A stretch of DNA of 64,000 nucleotides from an uncultured Clostridia bacterium. Lineage in GTDB: Bacteria; Bacillota; Clostridia; Christensenellales; UBA1242. The DNA lies in the NCBI GenBank assembly GCA_944384465.1, contig CALWTK010000001.1:62001-126000 (forward strand), written 5' to 3'. This document shows, piece by piece, positions 61,938 to 64,000 of the stretch (positions within the stretch are counted from its first letter, which is position 1; each line of letters starts with the position of its first letter). The notes under the pieces were generated by a model. It was given only the letters and a program-made list of their open reading frames with translations, had not been told where the DNA came from and did not search any database. The position numbers and the translations under genes were made by a program.

Positions 61938-64000
61938 ATGAAAGTTATCAAAAGAAATGGTCAAGAAGTGATCTTCAATCCTGAAAAAATCAAGATTGCT
62001 GTCAGCAAAGCCAACAATTCTGTCGACGAATTATCAAAGCGCTTGAAAGATGACCAAATTGACAAAATTGTCTCTAGCGTAACTAGCGAATGTGAAAACA
62101 TGGGACGTGCTGTAGGCGTTGAGGAAATTCAAGACATGGTAGAATTGAGCATCATGAGCGAAGGAGCATATCAAGTCGCAAAAAATTATATTACATATAG
62201 ATATGATAGACAACTCGCCAGACAAGCTAACACCACAGACGAAAAGGTGTTCGCTCTGATTGACTGCAAGAACGAAGAAGTAAAGCAAGAAAACAGCAAC
62301 AAAAATCCTACCGTCAACAGCGTCCAGCGTGATTATATGGCTGGTGAGATGAGCAAAGACTTGACAAAAAGGTTTTTACTGCCCGCTCATATTTGGAAAG
62401 CGCATGAAGAAGGCTTAATCCACTTCCACGACGCCGACTATTTCGCACAAAGGATGCACAACTGCGATCTAGTGAATTTAGAGGACATGTTACAAAATGG
62501 GACCGTCATTTCAAATACCATGATAGAGCGCCCACATTCATTCTCAACGGCATGCAATATTGCCACTCAAATAGTGGCGCAGGTCGCATCTAGTCAATAT
62601 GGCGGTCAAAGTATCAGTCTAGCCCACCTAGCACCTTTCGTAGAAGTTAGTCGTCAAAAAATTAGGAAAGAAGTTGAGGAAGAATTGAAAGAAGCCTGCG
62701 GACATGTCGATGAAGAACTTTTGCACAAAATCACCGAAGAGCGTGTCAGAAAAGAGATCAATCGCGGTGTTCAGACAATTCAATATCAAGTGATCACTTT
62801 GATGACCACAAATGGACAAGCACCATTCGTGACAGAATTTTTGTATCTTGGCGAAGCAAAAAATGAGCGTGAGCGCGAAGATTTAGCTTTAATAATTGAA
62901 GAGACTCTTCAACAAAGATACGAAGGAGTCAAAAATGAAAAAGGTGTTCCTATCACCCCAGCCTTCCCAAAAATCATCTATGTTCTAGAAGAAAGCAATA
63001 TACATCCAGATAGCAAATACTACTATCTTACTGAATTGGCAGCGAAATGTACGGCAAAGCGTTTGGTCCCAGACTATATCAGCGAGAAGAAGATGAAAGA
63101 ATTGAAAGAAGGCAACTGCTTCCCAGTCATGGGTTGTAGAAGCGCCTTGGCTCCATGGAAAGATGAAAATGGCAACTACAAATTCTATGGTAGATTCAAT
63201 CAAGGAGTCGTTACAATCAATTTGCCAGATGTCGCATTATCTAGTGGCGGCGATTACAATAAATTTTGGAAGATATTCGATGAAAGATTAGAGCTGTGCT
63301 TTGAAGCTTTGATGTGCAGACACAACAGATTGAAAGGCACAGTCTCTGATGTCGCTCCAATCTTGTGGCAACATGGCGCAATCGCGAGACTAAAACCGGG
63401 AGAGACGATAGACAAACTTTTGTATTGTGGCTATTCTAGCATCTCTCTAGGATATGCTGGCTTGTACGAATGCGTAAAATACATGACAGGAAAATCTCAC
63501 ACCGACCCAGAAGCCGCTCCTTTTGCCCTTGAAATCATGAAACATATGAACGATATGGTCAACAAATGGAAAAAAGAGACCAATATTGGCTTCGCCATCT
63601 ACGGAACACCACTAGAAAGCACTACATATAAATTTGCAAAATGTTTGCAAAGAAGGTTCGGTATAATCCCTGGCGTGACTGACAAAAATTATATTACCAA
63701 CAGTTACCACGTACATGTCACTGAACCTATCAATGCATTTGATAAACTTAAATTTGAAAGTGAATTCCAAGCATTGTCAGGCGGTGGAGCGATCAGTTAT
63801 GTTGAAGTTCCAAATATGCAAGATAATATTGAAGCTGTATTGCAGGTTATTAAATATATTTATGACAATATAATGTATGCAGAACTGAATACAAAATCCG
63901 ACTACTGCCAAGTATGCGGTTATGACGGTGAAATCATGATTGAAGAAGACGATGACTGCAAATTGATATGGGTTTGCCCACACTGCGGGAACAAAGATCA
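61938..64000 (+). CDS. nrdD: Anaerobic (class III) ribonucleoside-triphosphate reductase, partial at window end
   Basis: 687 codons in the window, no stop reached. An ATP-cone at the N-terminus (MKVIKRNGQEVIFNPEKIKI ...), then the NrdD core with the IHFHDADYF and FSTACNIA regions, and near the end a zinc ribbon with CQVCG and CPHCG. The final part with the glycyl radical (R-x-x-GY) is beyond the edge. It makes deoxynucleotides without oxygen and needs an activase (NrdG). GGAGG precedes ATG. The Crp-type palindrome upstream suggests control by oxygen or redox state. Confidence 0.97.
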   Translation, partial: MKVIKRNGQEVIFNPEKIKIAVSKANNSVDELSKRLKDDQIDKIVSSVTSECENMGRAVGVEEIQDMVELSIMSEGAYQVAKNYITYRYDRQLARQANTTDEKVFALIDCKNEEVKQENSNKNPTVNSVQRDYMAGEMSKDLTKRFLLPAHIWKAHEEGLIHFHDADYFAQRMHNCDLVNLEDMLQNGTVISNTMIERPHSFSTACNIATQIVAQVASSQYGGQSISLAHLAPFVEVSRQKIRKEVEEELKEACGHVDEELLHKITEERVRKEINRGVQTIQYQVITLMTTNGQAPFVTEFLYLGEAKNEREREDLALIIEETLQQRYEGVKNEKGVPITPAFPKIIYVLEESNIHPDSKYYYLTELAAKCTAKRLVPDYISEKKMKELKEGNCFPVMGCRSALAPWKDENGNYKFYGRFNQGVVTINLPDVALSSGGDYNKFWKIFDERLELCFEALMCRHNRLKGTVSDVAPILWQHGAIARLKPGETIDKLLYCGYSSISLGYAGLYECVKYMTGKSHTDPEAAPFALEIMKHMNDMVNKWKKETNIGFAIYGTPLESTTYKFAKCLQRRFGIIPGVTDKNYITNSYHVHVTEPINAFDKLKFESEFQALSGGGAISYVEVPNMQDNIEAVLQVIKYIYDNIMYAELNTKSDYCQVCGYDGEIMIEEDDDCKLIWVCPHCGNKD

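Noticed and set aside
62034..63983. Minus-strand frames across the last 2 kb
   Set aside because: The plus strand is one uninterrupted nrdD frame running off the end; the others are shadows.
1..64000. CRISPR arrays, insertion sequences, rRNA operons, origins
   Set aside because: No regularly spaced repeats, transposase frames or inverted terminal repeats, no 16S/23S sequence and no DnaA-box cluster were seen.

Overview
The window is AT-rich chromosomal DNA from a low-GC, Gram-positive-type anaerobe, most likely an uncultured Clostridia-like Firmicute. Support: many lipoproteins with lipoboxes, a SipW-type (TasA/camelysin-like) signal peptide, a SpoIIQ-like M23 protein, two DegV fatty-acid-binding proteins, a class III (oxygen-sensitive) ribonucleotide reductase, an iron-dependent alcohol dehydrogenase and the standard genetic code. 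No rRNA, CRISPR array, insertion sequence or integrase was seen. The species cannot be named from the sequence.

Layout. 1-3.3 kb: remains or part of a type IV secretion/conjugation module (small pilin-like membrane protein and a VirD4/TraG coupling ATPase). 3.8 kb: initiator tRNA-fMet with its promoter and terminator. 3.9-9.5 kb: very AT-rich accessory segment directly downstream of the tRNA, full of small cargo genes and broken genes: a frameshifted gene, an ART-like protein, a nonsense-broken acetyltransferase, a truncated small gene, and two homologous toxin-like/immunity-like cassettes facing each other, one intact and one carrying two nonsense codons. 9.6-34 kb: mostly housekeeping and envelope genes (HExxH protein, U32 protein, G3E GTPase with a His/Asp insertion, pth-mfd, PrsA-like foldase, TasA-like protein, SpoIIQ-like and YwmB-like proteins, acpP, ftsH, cvpA-tyrS, ychF, uppP, an XRE regulator, a ComEC-like metallo-hydrolase). 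34.4-38.3 kb: an aldehyde dehydrogenase / FIST sensor / alcohol dehydrogenase operon. 38.9-44 kb: a lipoprotein with a recent 486-bp internal duplication, gltX and two envelope proteins. 44-64 kb: SDR reductase, Ca2+-ATPase, a hydrolase-dead Rel lacking ACT, FkbM methyltransferase, RadC, lipoprotein HtrA, argS, a second HExxH protein, an IMPACT domain, a DegV/TetR/RNA-methyltransferase/DegV locus, and a Crp-family regulator divergent from nrdD.

Two regulatory patterns stand out. First, at least twelve genes have a good sigma-A-type promoter whose -10 box ends only 6 or 7 nt before the ATG, with no Shine-Dalgarno sequence, so they should be translated from leaderless mRNAs; neighbouring genes have ordinary AGGAGG-type sites. 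Second, two perfect palindromes sit where regulation would be expected: an 18-bp Crp/Fnr-geometry site centred at about -41.5 of nrdD and inside the leader of the crp-like gene, and a 16-bp site covering the predicted transcription start of a degV gene that is divergent from a tetR gene. The most novel-looking biology is the pair of toxin/immunity-like cassettes, in which the conserved C-terminal Gly-Gly codons of the first protein double as the ribosome-binding site of its partner.
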